DNA from: Solimicrobium sp040544425 | GTDB taxonomy: Bacteria > Pseudomonadota > Gammaproteobacteria > Burkholderiales > Burkholderiaceae_D | Direction: 5' to 3' | NCBI GenBank assembly: GCA_040544425.1 | Contig: JBEONO010000004.1 | Span: 62,001 to 126,000 of the forward strand | DNA: 64,000 nucleotides | Shown: in pieces, positions 41,231 to 50,612 of the stretch | How the letters are laid out: every line of letters begins with the position of its first letter | Numbering within the stretch: the first letter of the stretch is position 1 | Program-made: the position numbers and the translations under genes | Notes under the pieces: model-generated | Database searches by the model: none | What the model was told of the DNA's origin: nothing | Seen by the model: only the letters and a program-made list of their open reading frames with translations

Positions 41231-42538
41231 TCAGTGCGGGCTGACCGGTTTTGGAAAGATGCGCAGCAATACAATACGCGGCCCGCTCATTTTTTTGACT
41301 TCAGCGTCAAAATGGTCAAACGGGATTCGCATGCCTTCGGTCGGAATTTCACCCAGCTGATGCATGATCAGCCCGCCGATTGATTCCACTTCAGCGTCAT
41401 CCAGTTCAATCCCGAGCGCAATACCCAGAGTGGTCAACGGCAGACTGCCCTTGCCCATCAGGGTGCCATCGTCCAGAGTGATCCAGTCGTTATCGTTTTG
41501 GCGGAATTCGTCGCGAATCTGACCGACCAGCGCACTCAATAAATTATCCAGCGTCAAAAAACCCAAAGGTGTCTGACCTTTGTGGCCGACCAGTGCGAAA
41601 TGCGGTGCACCCTGACGGAACCGTCGCAATAACTCCAGCACCGGCAAATTTGGCGGGACAAATTCTACCTGCCGCAGGTAGCCGCTTAAATCAGGCATGG
41701 CTTGCCCGGACATCTGCGCCAAAAATAAATCCTTGAGATGAATCATGCCCAATACTTTTTTTCGATCCAGATCAAAGTAGGGGTAACGACTGAATCTGTT
41801 CCTGGCCGCCGTGCGCATATTTTCTTCAAGCGTGGCACCCTTGTACATGCCGACCACTTCACTGATCGGTCGCATCAGATCCGACACTTCCAGACCACTG
41901 AAATCGAGCGCCTGCGCCAGGATGTTCCACTCGTTCGGACCTTTCCCTTTGCGACTTTGGTTGCCGCGCAAGATCAATTTCAACTCGTCCATTGAATACA
42001 GATTGTCACTGCCGTGGCTCGCATCCAGTCCCAACCACGACAGGATTTTGTTCGAGCTGGTGTTGAGCAGCCAGATTGCCGGAAACATGATCCAGTAAAA
42101 AACATAGAGCGGTGCTGCGGTAATTAAAGACACTTTATCGGGCATGCGGATTGCCATCGACTTGGGTGCCAGTTCGCCCACGACAATGTGCAGGAACGAG
42201 ATGACAAAAAACGCAAAGAAGAACGACACGCCATGAATGATGTTCGGCGCAACGACGTCAAATAAATCGAACAGGGGCAGCAGCAATGTTGCGAAAGCGG
42301 GTTCACCTATCCAGCCCAATCCCAGGGACGCCAGGGTAATGCCCAGTTGGCAGGCCGATAAATAGGCATCGAGGTGCTGGTGCACGATTTGCAGCAAGCG
42401 TCCACGCAAACCCGCATTCCGGGCCAGACTGCGCACCCGGGTTTGGCGTAACTTCACCAGGCCAAATTCGGCCGCAACAAAAAAACCATTGAGCAGCACC
42501 AGTAACAGTGCCGCAATGATCAGTAGAAGATTATTCAT
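41231..42538 (-). CDS. CNNM/CorC-family transporter-like protein (HlyC/TlyC)
   Basis: 435 residues: a CNNM transmembrane domain (about 1-180, four helices, with LNGFFVAAEFGLVKLR at the start), two CBS domains (about 205-330: MRPISEVVGMYKG, KKVLGMIHLKDLF) and a C-terminal CorC/HlyC domain. Such proteins take part in Mg2+ or Co2+ handling; the old name hemolysin is misleading. CBS pairs usually sense adenosyl compounds. A single gene between the pentapeptide gene (convergent, 4 bp apart) and the DUF885 gene. Confidence 0.9.
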   Translation of the reverse strand: MNNLLLIIAALLLVLLNGFFVAAEFGLVKLRQTRVRSLARNAGLRGRLLQIVHQHLDAYLSACQLGITLASLGLGWIGEPAFATLLLPLFDLFDVVAPNIIHGVSFFFAFFVISFLHIVVGELAPKSMAIRMPDKVSLITAAPLYVFYWIMFPAIWLLNTSSNKILSWLGLDASHGSDNLYSMDELKLILRGNQSRKGKGPNEWNILAQALDFSGLEVSDLMRPISEVVGMYKGATLEENMRTAARNRFSRYPYFDLDRKKVLGMIHLKDLFLAQMSGQAMPDLSGYLRQVEFVPPNLPVLELLRRFRQGAPHFALVGHKGQTPLGFLTLDNLLSALVGQIRDEFRQNDNDWITLDDGTLMGKGSLPLTTLGIALGIELDDAEVESIGGLIMHQLGEIPTEGMRIPFDHFDAEVKKMSGPRIVLLRIFPKPVSPH

Positions 42539-42622
42539 TGCCTGTCTTGATCAGCAGTTTGGCAAAAAAAAGCACTGCTTCAGTATTCATTGATGGCAGT
42601 TAGGCTGCCACACCCGTTCGAT

Positions 42623-44374
42623 TCATTTGGGCGCCTGCTGCTGCGCGATCCATAAATCGATCTGGGATTCCAGTACTGACAGGGGAATGGCGCCATTGTC
42701 GATTACAGCATTGTGGAATGCCCTAAGGTCGAATTTGTCACCCAGAGCAGCGGCGGCTTTGCTGCGCAGTGCCTGGATTTTCAATTGTCCGATCTTGTAA
42801 CCCAATGCCTGACCCGGCCAGGCAATGTAGCGATCAATCTCGACGATATTGTCATTCGGTGGGTTGGCGGTATTGTCGTTCAGGTAGGCAATGGCCTGGT
42901 CACGCGTCCAGCCTTTGGCATGCAAACCGGTGTCGACCACCAGTCGTGCCGCGCGAAACAGTTCGCTGTTCAAATTGCCAAATTTTGAATACGGATCTTT
43001 GTACAGTCCCATTTCATCGCCCAGGCTTTCCGCGTATAAAGCCCAGCCTTCACCAAACGCGTTATACCAACCATTGCGGCGAAATTTGGGCAAGTCAGTC
43101 GCTTCCTTGTCGATACTGATTTGCAGATGATGGCCCGGTATCGCTTCATGCAGCGTCAGGGTTTCCATTTCCCATTTGTTGCGGGTGTTCAGATTGGAGA
43201 TATTCACCGCAAAAAAACCAGCAGTTTTTCCATCATCCGATCCCGGATTGTAGTACGCGGCAGGTTGCTGCTCCGAGCCCATCAGCGGGATTGGTTTGAC
43301 TTCTGCCTGCGCTTTCGGCACATGCGCGAACATGGTCGGCAAAACCTGATAGACGCGGGTGATGATGTCGCGGTAGCCGTTCAATAGCTCATCCGGATTC
43401 GTGTAAAAAAATCGCGGGTCGGCATTTAAAAATTTGCTGAACTCGGCGAAGCTGCCCTTAAAGCCGACCCGCTCCATGACCTTTTGCATAGCCGCGCGGA
43501 TTCGTGCCACTTCGGACAGTCCCAGATCATGAATCTGTTCGGGACTCATATCGGTGGTGGTCTGGGTTTTGACCAGAAATTCGTAATACGGCATACCGCC
43601 CGGCAGACTGGATGCGGCGACGCTGTCGCGACATGCCGGCAGATATTGGGTGGTGATGAAATTTTCCAGTTTCAGTAAGGCTGGTGCGACGTGCTCGCTC
43701 AATTCTTTTTTGCCGCGTTCAGCAAATATCGCCGGTTTGGGCACGTTGGCGGGAATGTGTTGAAACGGTTTGGCCAGCTCGCTTTCCTGCAGATGCAGAC
43801 GCAGTTCGCGCAGCTGTCCGGGAACCGGATCAATAATCGCCCTGGGTGCGACCCAGCCAGCCTTCATGTTCTGCTGCATCTGTTCGATCAGACCATCTAT
43901 GTAAGCCGGGACGGCATGCAGTCGCGCCAGATAGTTGTGGTAATCCATCGCGTTATTGAATGGCGTCTGTGCCACCAGCGCTGGAAAGGTGATCTGAAAG
44001 CCATCGATCTGGGATATCGGTTGTACCGGATATGGGTAAAGCGCAGCGGCATCGGCGGCCTGTTTTTTTTCCAGTACAAACTGGTCATAGGAAATCAACT
44101 CCTGACCGGTCAGGCTGGCGCGATTGATTTTGATTGCCTCCCGGAGCATGTCCTGCTGGTGCTTGTTGTACACGCGGCTGGCCGCCAGACTGGTATTTGT
44201 GAGTTTATTGTTATAGCGGTGATCGCCCAGCATGGTGGCAGTTTCAGGGGCATGACTTAAATTCCACTGCCAGTCGGATTCAAACAGAATATCCAGTTGC
44301 GGATTGCTGAAGGCATGGGCCGCGGTCATTACCATTGCCATGGACAGGATCAGCGTGGTGAATATTTTTTTCAA
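42623..44374 (-). CDS. DUF885 family protein, probable secreted metallopeptidase
   Basis: 583 residues: a signal peptide (KKIFTTLILSMAMVMTAAHA), then a helical DUF885 domain to the end. The family's hallmark LHEAIPGHHLQ (about 416-426) with the following Glu in FGEGWALYAESL resembles a zinc-binding HExxH-like site, so a metallo-carboxypeptidase-type activity is often assumed. I chose a TTG start at 44372-44374. GGAG lies 7 bp upstream of it and the signal peptide begins there, whereas the ATGs ten codons earlier have no ribosome-binding site and touch the upstream gene's end. Confidence 0.85.
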   Translation of the reverse strand: MKKIFTTLILSMAMVMTAAHAFSNPQLDILFESDWQWNLSHAPETATMLGDHRYNNKLTNTSLAASRVYNKHQQDMLREAIKINRASLTGQELISYDQFVLEKKQAADAAALYPYPVQPISQIDGFQITFPALVAQTPFNNAMDYHNYLARLHAVPAYIDGLIEQMQQNMKAGWVAPRAIIDPVPGQLRELRLHLQESELAKPFQHIPANVPKPAIFAERGKKELSEHVAPALLKLENFITTQYLPACRDSVAASSLPGGMPYYEFLVKTQTTTDMSPEQIHDLGLSEVARIRAAMQKVMERVGFKGSFAEFSKFLNADPRFFYTNPDELLNGYRDIITRVYQVLPTMFAHVPKAQAEVKPIPLMGSEQQPAAYYNPGSDDGKTAGFFAVNISNLNTRNKWEMETLTLHEAIPGHHLQISIDKEATDLPKFRRNGWYNAFGEGWALYAESLGDEMGLYKDPYSKFGNLNSELFRAARLVVDTGLHAKGWTRDQAIAYLNDNTANPPNDNIVEIDRYIAWPGQALGYKIGQLKIQALRSKAAAALGDKFDLRAFHNAVIDNGAIPLSVLESQIDLWIAQQQAPK

Positions 44375-44400
44375 GTCAGTTCTCCAAACAATTGTCAGCA

Positions 44401-46686
44401 TCACTGTCTGCCCAACTGTAAAAATAAATTAAACGCACCGGCTGGCGCTACCGCCACCCCAAAATGCACCGGGCCCATGAAGGTGTTGGCACCGACGAAG
44501 ACACTCAAACTCTTTTTCAGATTCGAGAATTGGAAATCGGATTTCTGATTGGCTGCGTTACCAATCTCAAACGAGGTGCCGATAAAGGCGGCCTCACCGG
44601 CCATGCCGAAATTCAAGGCGCGATACAGATAAGTGAAGTTACCGTAGCCCAGATAGTTGCCGATGAACTGGTCATTCTGGTAGGCGGTCAGTTTTTGAAA
44701 TCCGCCCAATGATAATCCCACGCCGGGAATCGGCGAGCCCGATTGAGCGCGTGCGCCGACCAGCATCTTGATATTCACGCTGTGATCGTTGGCGCTTTCT
44801 GCCCAGGTCGAATTGAGCGTAAATTGCTGGAAGCCACGCAGGTCGGAATGGGTGTTCAGCACGTCCGAATTGCTGCGGTTCTGATTGTACCCGGCCATCA
44901 ATTCACCGCCATACAGATAACCCTGGCGCGGGAATACGGCGGTGTCGAGTTGGTCAATGGTGAATCGGGTGTGGAAGGAATACTCATTCATTTTGACCCA
45001 GGGTAATGTGGAGACCGCTGTCGTGCTGCTGCCCTGATCGACCAGCACCAGCGCACCCAAGGTTGGATGCAGGTCATAATGCGTGGCCAGCAGACCGCTG
45101 CGCAGTTCACCCAGGCGTGAGAAGCTGCCGATCGGCACACCGAGATCAAGACCGGCCTGCGCGGTTTGCATGCGGTATTCGGCAATCGACGTATTGTCCG
45201 AATAAATATTCAGGGTTTTTCGTTCGAGATTGGCAAAGGGCGCGACGTAAACACCTTCGCGATCCAATATCGGTTGGCGCAACTCTGAGCGCAGTCCATA
45301 CACGGTGCCCAGCTGCAGGTCGTTGCGCCATTCCAGTCCGCTCGGGGTGATCCAGGGCAGGCGATGTCCGAGCTGAATTTCAAAGCCGCTCTGGCCGTTG
45401 TAGCCGGTCTGCATTTCCAGGCCGACCCGCACAAAGTTCGGGCCCCAGCTGCGTTCGATGGCGTCGATTTCAACGCCAAACTCACCGTCACGCTCGATCA
45501 GTGAATGGGTGATGCCGTCAAACTGGCGGGTATTGATCAGCGGGGTAATGCGCTTGTTGATTTCCTGTGAGTCGTAGTTCGAACCGAGTGGAATATTCAG
45601 CAGCCGCATAACATCTGCGGGAGGAATCTTGCCGGTGCTTTTGACGTCAACAAAGGCAATCTTGACGCTGTGTACATCCGGATCGGGCCGCGCTTTGAGT
45701 TGTGCGTAATAACTGGCCGTATCCAGTTCGAGCGATGCCAGTTGTTCCTGCATGGCTTGCGCGGCCTTATAGCCGATATCGGCGCCTTCCTTGGCGCGCG
45801 GGAAGTCCATAAAACCAATATCCCCTAAATCGGGTTCGATCAGCACGTCGGTGGCCAACAATATTTTTTTCTGCTCGTTGACATTCTGTTCGGTCAGAAT
45901 CTGCATCATTTGTTTGCTGATATTGAAAAAACTCTGCAGATCATTACGCGGCAACAAGGGCGTGCCGATATTGACGGCGATGATTACATCGGCACCCATG
46001 CTGCGTGCCACATCGACCGGCAGGTTGCGCACCAGGCCGCCATCGGTCAGCAGCCGTCCATCCAGATCGACCGGCGCGAAGACTCCGGGCGCGGCCATGC
46101 TGGCGCGAATCGCCATATGCAACGGGCCTTTGTCAAAGACCACCATGTTGCCGGTTTCCAGATCGGTGGCCACCGCGCGATAGGGAATCGGTAATTGATC
46201 AAAGACGATATTGTTCGGGACGTGAGCGGTCCAGTTGTGCAGCAGTTGCAGGAATTGGTTGGCCTGGATGGCACCGAGCGGCAAGGTCACACCACCTTTG
46301 CCGAGGCCGAACGTGGCACTGATGGGATAGTTTCCATCGTCCTCGCGCAAACTCTGCGGGACATCGCGCCGTTCGACGTTATCGAGCGCGACATTGCCCA
46401 GATTGATTTTATTGATGTTCTGTTCAATCTCATCGGCGGATAAGCCTGCCGCATACAGTCCGCCGATTACCGCGCCCATGCTGGTTCCGGCGATACAGTG
46501 GACCGGAATGTGGTGTTCTTCGAGATAGCGCAGCACGCCAAGATGCGCAAAACCGCGTGCGCCGCCGCCAGAGAGTACGACGCAAATCTTTGGGCCCGGT
46601 TTACTTTTTGGAACTGTCGGTTCGGCCTGACTTGGAGGGCTGTTAAGGATGCCTAACAGCGCACAGAAATAGAGGATGTTTCGCAT
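44401..46686 (-). CDS. Patatin-like phospholipase with C-terminal outer-membrane barrel (PlpD type)
   Basis: 761 residues. A signal peptide (about 1-21) is followed by a patatin domain with oxyanion loop GGGARG (about 40), nucleophile GTSMG (Ser, about 73) and catalytic Asp in LTDGGLVRN (about 217). A POTRA-like domain comes next (about 330-400), then a long beta-strand-rich region to the end that fits a BamA/ShlB-type barrel. This is the layout of type Vd autotransporters such as PlpD, lipases exposed or released at the surface. The ATG at 46684-46686 is chosen because the signal peptide starts there. Confidence 0.9.
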   Translation of the reverse strand: MRNILYFCALLGILNSPPSQAEPTVPKSKPGPKICVVLSGGGARGFAHLGVLRYLEEHHIPVHCIAGTSMGAVIGGLYAAGLSADEIEQNINKINLGNVALDNVERRDVPQSLREDDGNYPISATFGLGKGGVTLPLGAIQANQFLQLLHNWTAHVPNNIVFDQLPIPYRAVATDLETGNMVVFDKGPLHMAIRASMAAPGVFAPVDLDGRLLTDGGLVRNLPVDVARSMGADVIIAVNIGTPLLPRNDLQSFFNISKQMMQILTEQNVNEQKKILLATDVLIEPDLGDIGFMDFPRAKEGADIGYKAAQAMQEQLASLELDTASYYAQLKARPDPDVHSVKIAFVDVKSTGKIPPADVMRLLNIPLGSNYDSQEINKRITPLINTRQFDGITHSLIERDGEFGVEIDAIERSWGPNFVRVGLEMQTGYNGQSGFEIQLGHRLPWITPSGLEWRNDLQLGTVYGLRSELRQPILDREGVYVAPFANLERKTLNIYSDNTSIAEYRMQTAQAGLDLGVPIGSFSRLGELRSGLLATHYDLHPTLGALVLVDQGSSTTAVSTLPWVKMNEYSFHTRFTIDQLDTAVFPRQGYLYGGELMAGYNQNRSNSDVLNTHSDLRGFQQFTLNSTWAESANDHSVNIKMLVGARAQSGSPIPGVGLSLGGFQKLTAYQNDQFIGNYLGYGNFTYLYRALNFGMAGEAAFIGTSFEIGNAANQKSDFQFSNLKKSLSVFVGANTFMGPVHFGVAVAPAGAFNLFLQLGRQ

Positions 46687-46756
46687 GATGGGCGGGCTAA
46701 TTTGGAGTCTTGCCACTTTACAAGAAAAAGGCCAGAACGTCGCCAGCTTTTGTGAT

Positions 46757-47575
46757 TTATATGCCGAATTGCCCACCGGTGACGCGTTCGATCCCTGCAA
46801 TATCGCGCCAGCTCTGAATCTGCGCGAAGTTATGGGCGGCGAGCATCGCACGTAACGCGGCCGCCTGATTGTAGCCATGTTCAAACAACAACCATCCGTG
46901 ATTGGCCAGACGTGATGTTGCGCCGCCGATGATGTGCCGATATGCCATTAAACCGTCGGCATGATCGGTGAGCGCATGAAGCGGTTCAAAGCGCAGATCG
47001 CCCTGGCTTAAATGCGGATCGTGGTTTTCAATGTACGGCGGATTGGAAACAATGGTGTGCCACTGCATTTGCGGCAATGCGCTGTACCAGTCGCTTTCAA
47101 TAAACTGGATCCTGCAATGATGGCTCTGCGCGTTATGCCGTGCGACGGCCAACGCAGCTGCACTGATATCACTGGCACAGATGCTCAGGTCGGGCCGTTG
47201 ATGCGCAAGCGCCACTGCAATCGCGCCCGAGCCGGTACCCAGATCAAGCAGGCTGCTGCCCGATGGCGTGAATTGCAGCGCCAACTCGACCAGCAGTTCA
47301 GTATCGGGACGCGGGATCAGGACGTCGGGCGTAACGTGAAAATCCAGGCCAAAAAATTCGCGCTGACCGGTCAGGTAGGCGATCGGCACGCCGTCGATCC
47401 GGCGCTGTTCCAGTTGCTGATACGCTGTCAATTCCGCTTCGGTTAATTCATACTCGGATTGCGTGATGAGTTGGACCCGGGTTTTGTGCAAGGCATGCAT
47501 CATTAAAATCCGCGCCTCCAGAGCTGGCAGGCTGGATGCCTTGAGCAAGGCATCGATGCTGTGCAGGGTCGGCAT
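46757..47575 (-). CDS. prmC: Peptide chain release factor N5-glutamine methyltransferase
   Basis: 272 residues. SAM-binding motif LDLGTGSGAIAVALA (about 112-126) and catalytic NPPY (about 180-183), which holds the Gln of the GGQ loop of release factors. An N-terminal helical domain (about 1-75) is typical of PrmC. It methylates RF1, encoded nearby by prfA, a conserved pairing. I took the ATG at 47573-47575; the open frame upstream overlaps dsbB and is shadow. Only one base separates it from the dsbB stop. Confidence 0.93.
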   Translation of the reverse strand: MPTLHSIDALLKASSLPALEARILMMHALHKTRVQLITQSEYELTEAELTAYQQLEQRRIDGVPIAYLTGQREFFGLDFHVTPDVLIPRPDTELLVELALQFTPSGSSLLDLGTGSGAIAVALAHQRPDLSICASDISAAALAVARHNAQSHHCRIQFIESDWYSALPQMQWHTIVSNPPYIENHDPHLSQGDLRFEPLHALTDHADGLMAYRHIIGGATSRLANHGWLLFEHGYNQAAALRAMLAAHNFAQIQSWRDIAGIERVTGGQFGI

Positions 47576-47576
47576 G

Positions 47577-48065
47577 TCAGTTGCGATCTGCGGCCTTGCC
47601 TTTAAACAGCACCACGGCCAGTGTGATGGTGAACACGACGAACCAGAGCAGCGACCATTGTGGCAGGGAGAGTCCGAAGAAAGGATCGTATGGAGTGCCG
47701 CACATGCCATCCGCAAGAAATACTGTCGGCAACCAGTTGGCAAAAGGCATGTTGTTGACGGCGGTTTGGACCGGGTCGATTCCGCAAGAAATCTCGGGGT
47801 GGGCGATGACATACAGCTGATGCAGGGCCACGCCAGCGCCGGTCAGCGTTCCGTACAGACCGATGCAACAACCGATTTTCCTTCTCAGTTCCGAACTGCC
47901 CAGCGCGATCAGACTGCCGATTCCCGTGACGATAAATGCATAGCGCTGAATGACACACAGCGGGCAGGGCAGCATATATTCGACGATCTGGAAATACAGC
48001 GCCGCGCCGATCAAACCAAAGCTGATGAGTGCAGTAAGGAGTAAGGCTATCTGAGTTTTCTTCAT
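47577..48065 (-). CDS. dsbB: Disulfide bond formation protein DsbB
   Basis: 162 residues with four membrane helices. The first periplasmic loop has the redox pair CPLC (Cys34 and Cys37), next to the quinone-binding LCVIQRYAF segment. The second loop carries the other two cysteines (ISCGIDPV and GMCGTPYD). DsbB re-oxidises DsbA and passes electrons to quinone. It is set between prfA and prmC, 19 bp and 1 bp away, a position where many relatives have no gene. The start is the ATG at 48063-48065, where the first helix begins. Confidence 0.93.
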   Translation of the reverse strand: MKKTQIALLLTALISFGLIGAALYFQIVEYMLPCPLCVIQRYAFIVTGIGSLIALGSSELRRKIGCCIGLYGTLTGAGVALHQLYVIAHPEISCGIDPVQTAVNNMPFANWLPTVFLADGMCGTPYDPFFGLSLPQWSLLWFVVFTITLAVVLFKGKAADRN

Positions 48066-48084
48066 AATCGGACGGGAATAAATG

Positions 48085-49164
48085 TTAGTTGTCAGCCAGT
48101 TGTGCCAGCAGTTCGGCCTGATGTTCTGCCAGCAGAGCATTGGTCAGCTCGGTCAAATCGCCGTCCATTATAAAATCAAGTTTATATAAAGTGAGATTTA
48201 TTCTGTGATCGGTCATGCGCCCCTGTGGAAAGTTATAAGTGCGAATGCGCTCGCTGCGATCGCCCGAGCCGATCAGGCTCTTCCTGGTCGCGGCTTCTTT
48301 GGCCTGCTTGGCGCGCATCTGACCATCCATGATGCGACTTGCCAGAACCCGCATCGCCTGGGCCTTATTCTGGTGCTGACTGCGGCCGTCCTGACACTCG
48401 ACCACGATCCCGGTCGGGATATGGGTCAGTCGCACGGCCGAGTCGGTTTTATTGATGTGCTGTCCGCCCGCACCGGAGGCGCGGAAGGTATCGATGCGCA
48501 GATCGGCATTGTTGATCACGACGTCGGTCAATTCGTCCGCTTCCGGCATGACTGCCACGGTGCACGCCGAGGTGTGGATGCGTCCCTGCGTCTCGGTCGC
48601 GGGCACGCGCTGCACGCGATGTCCGCCGGATTCAAATTTGAGTTTCGAGTAAGCACCGACGCCAGCGATGCGGATAATCACCTCTTTGTAGCCACCCAAA
48701 TCCGACGGTGATTCCGACATCATTTCCACCTGCCAGCGGTTGCGTTCGGCGTAACGCGTGTACATGCGCAACAGGTCACCGGCGAATAATCCCGACTCAT
48801 CGCCGCCGGTACCGGCACGAATCTCCAGAATGATATTGCGTTCATCGTTGGGATCTTTCGGCAGCAGCATTTTTTGCAGATCGATTTCCAGGTTATCGAT
48901 GATCGCTTTGGCATTGCCGATTTCTTCCTGAGCGAATTCTTTCATCTCCGGGTCAGACAGCATCTCCTGCGCGGAACTGATGTCGGTTTGCGCCTGCTGA
49001 TAGCGGTGATACAGCTCAACGACCGGCGTCAATTCGGCATGTTCGCGATTGAGCTTGCGATAGTTGTCCATATTGCTGGTGCTGCCTTCTTGCATCAGTA
49101 GCTGATTGATTTCGACCAGTCGCTCCGAAAGATGATCGAGCTTGGTGAGCATGGAAGGTTTCAA
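48085..49164 (-). CDS. prfA: Peptide chain release factor 1
   Basis: 359 residues. The RF1 anticodon-like tripeptide PAT is in RVPATETQGRIH (about 188), which reads UAG and UAA, and the catalytic GGQ is in SGAGGQHINKTDSAVRL (about 231). I chose the TTG at 49162-49164, not the ATG four codons on. With TTG the protein begins MKPSM like other RF1 proteins, and AAGAGG sits 7 bp upstream. The hemA-prfA-prmC order is conserved among proteobacteria. Confidence 0.95.
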   Translation of the reverse strand: MKPSMLTKLDHLSERLVEINQLLMQEGSTSNMDNYRKLNREHAELTPVVELYHRYQQAQTDISSAQEMLSDPEMKEFAQEEIGNAKAIIDNLEIDLQKMLLPKDPNDERNIILEIRAGTGGDESGLFAGDLLRMYTRYAERNRWQVEMMSESPSDLGGYKEVIIRIAGVGAYSKLKFESGGHRVQRVPATETQGRIHTSACTVAVMPEADELTDVVINNADLRIDTFRASGAGGQHINKTDSAVRLTHIPTGIVVECQDGRSQHQNKAQAMRVLASRIMDGQMRAKQAKEAATRKSLIGSGDRSERIRTYNFPQGRMTDHRINLTLYKLDFIMDGDLTELTNALLAEHQAELLAQLADN

Positions 49165-49261
49165 TGGATTGCCTCTTTTGAATCTGAACAGGTTGTGCGT
49201 AAGGGTTTGGCTGGTGTCAGAATCGGATCTGAATCAGCACGGCAGGCGTAATTGAGCTTCG

Positions 49262-50539
49262 CTACCGGCGACTGCGGAACAGCTGCGGTAACAGTGCCGC
49301 GATTTGCGCGCGTTCGTCACCCTGGGATTTGTGCAGGGCTTCCTGCGAGCCGTGTAAAAATTTGGCAGTCAGGCCTTTGGACAAGGCTTCCAGAACCAGT
49401 TCGATGTCGTCGCCCTTGGCGAGCATGCGACGTGCACGTTCCAGTTCCATCAGGCGCAGAATTTCGCCGTTTTCATGCAATTCCTGAATCACCGGCACGA
49501 CTGCGCGACCGTCAACCCAATGCATGAACGACTGCACCCGGGTTTCGATAATCGCTTCGGCCTGGGCGACTGCTGACTGACGATTTTCCATGCCGGACTG
49601 GACCACGCTGCCGAGGTCATCGACCGTGTACAAGAACACGTCGTTCAGGCGTGCCACTTCCGGTTCGATATCGCGCGGCACGGCCAGATCGATCATAAAC
49701 ATCGGTTTATGCCTGCGTGCCTTGATCGCGCGTTCCACCAGACCCAAACCGATTATCGGCAATGCCGAGGCCGTGCAGGACACCACGATATCAAATTGCG
49801 CCAGCTGGTCGGGCAAGGCAGCCAGGCGAATGGCGTTGGCATTGAACTGGTGTGCCAGGGCGGAGCCGCGTTCCAGGGTCCGGTTGGCGATGGTGATCGA
49901 TTTGGGGTTTTGCGCGGCAAAGTGGGTGGCGCACAGTTCGATCATTTCTCCTGCGCCGATGAACAGCACGTTTTGCCCGGATAAATCATCGAAAATACGC
50001 AGCGCGAGGCGAACCCCGGCCGCCGCCATCGAAACGCTGTGCGCGCCGATTTCGGTGGTGCTGCGTACTTCCTTGGCAACCGAAAACGTACGCTGAAACA
50101 GTTGATGCAGATAGGTACCCAGACCGCCGACTTCATCAGACTGGCGCACCGCATCTTTGAGCTGGCCCAAAATCTGTGGCTCGCCCAGTACCATCGAATC
50201 CAGTCCCGAGGCGACCCGAAACGCGTGGCGCACTGCGCCGTCCTGCGGCAGGGAGTACAAATGCGGGCGCAATTCAGCGTAGGGGAGGTGATGGTAGTCG
50301 GCCAGAAAATGCGCGGCCAGGTCGATCGAGTTATGGGTTTTGCAGGCGGCGTACAACTCGGTGCGATTGCAGGTTGAAAGAATCGCCGCTTCCGGTGCAG
50401 TGTCGTGCAGCTCACTGCGAGCCAAAAATTGACGGGCTGCCAACACTGCCTGTCCGATCCGGTCAGGCGTAAACGCCACCTTTTCGCGTAAGGCGACAGG
50501 TGCGGTGGTGTGGTTCAGGCCGACGGCAAGTAGTTGCAT
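49262..50539 (-). CDS. hemA: Glutamyl-tRNA reductase
   Basis: 425 residues. Catalytic Cys57 in STCNRTELY, a substrate-binding His/Arg region, the NADPH domain with FIGAGEMIEL (about 192-201) and a C-terminal dimerisation helix. It reduces glutamyl-tRNA to glutamate-1-semialdehyde, the first committed step of heme synthesis by the C5 route. It is the first gene of hemA-prfA-dsbB-prmC. An N-terminal MQLLAVGLNHTTAPV fixes the start. The link between heme supply and the ccm genes in the same window may be coincidental. Confidence 0.96.
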   Translation of the reverse strand: MQLLAVGLNHTTAPVALREKVAFTPDRIGQAVLAARQFLARSELHDTAPEAAILSTCNRTELYAACKTHNSIDLAAHFLADYHHLPYAELRPHLYSLPQDGAVRHAFRVASGLDSMVLGEPQILGQLKDAVRQSDEVGGLGTYLHQLFQRTFSVAKEVRSTTEIGAHSVSMAAAGVRLALRIFDDLSGQNVLFIGAGEMIELCATHFAAQNPKSITIANRTLERGSALAHQFNANAIRLAALPDQLAQFDIVVSCTASALPIIGLGLVERAIKARRHKPMFMIDLAVPRDIEPEVARLNDVFLYTVDDLGSVVQSGMENRQSAVAQAEAIIETRVQSFMHWVDGRAVVPVIQELHENGEILRLMELERARRMLAKGDDIELVLEALSKGLTAKFLHGSQEALHKSQGDERAQIAALLPQLFRSRR

Positions 50540-50612
50540 GGATGATCAGGTGTTGCTGTATTCACGTAAGTGTAGCTCGGCATTATATCGTGACAATTGA
50601 TTTGCATCACTT

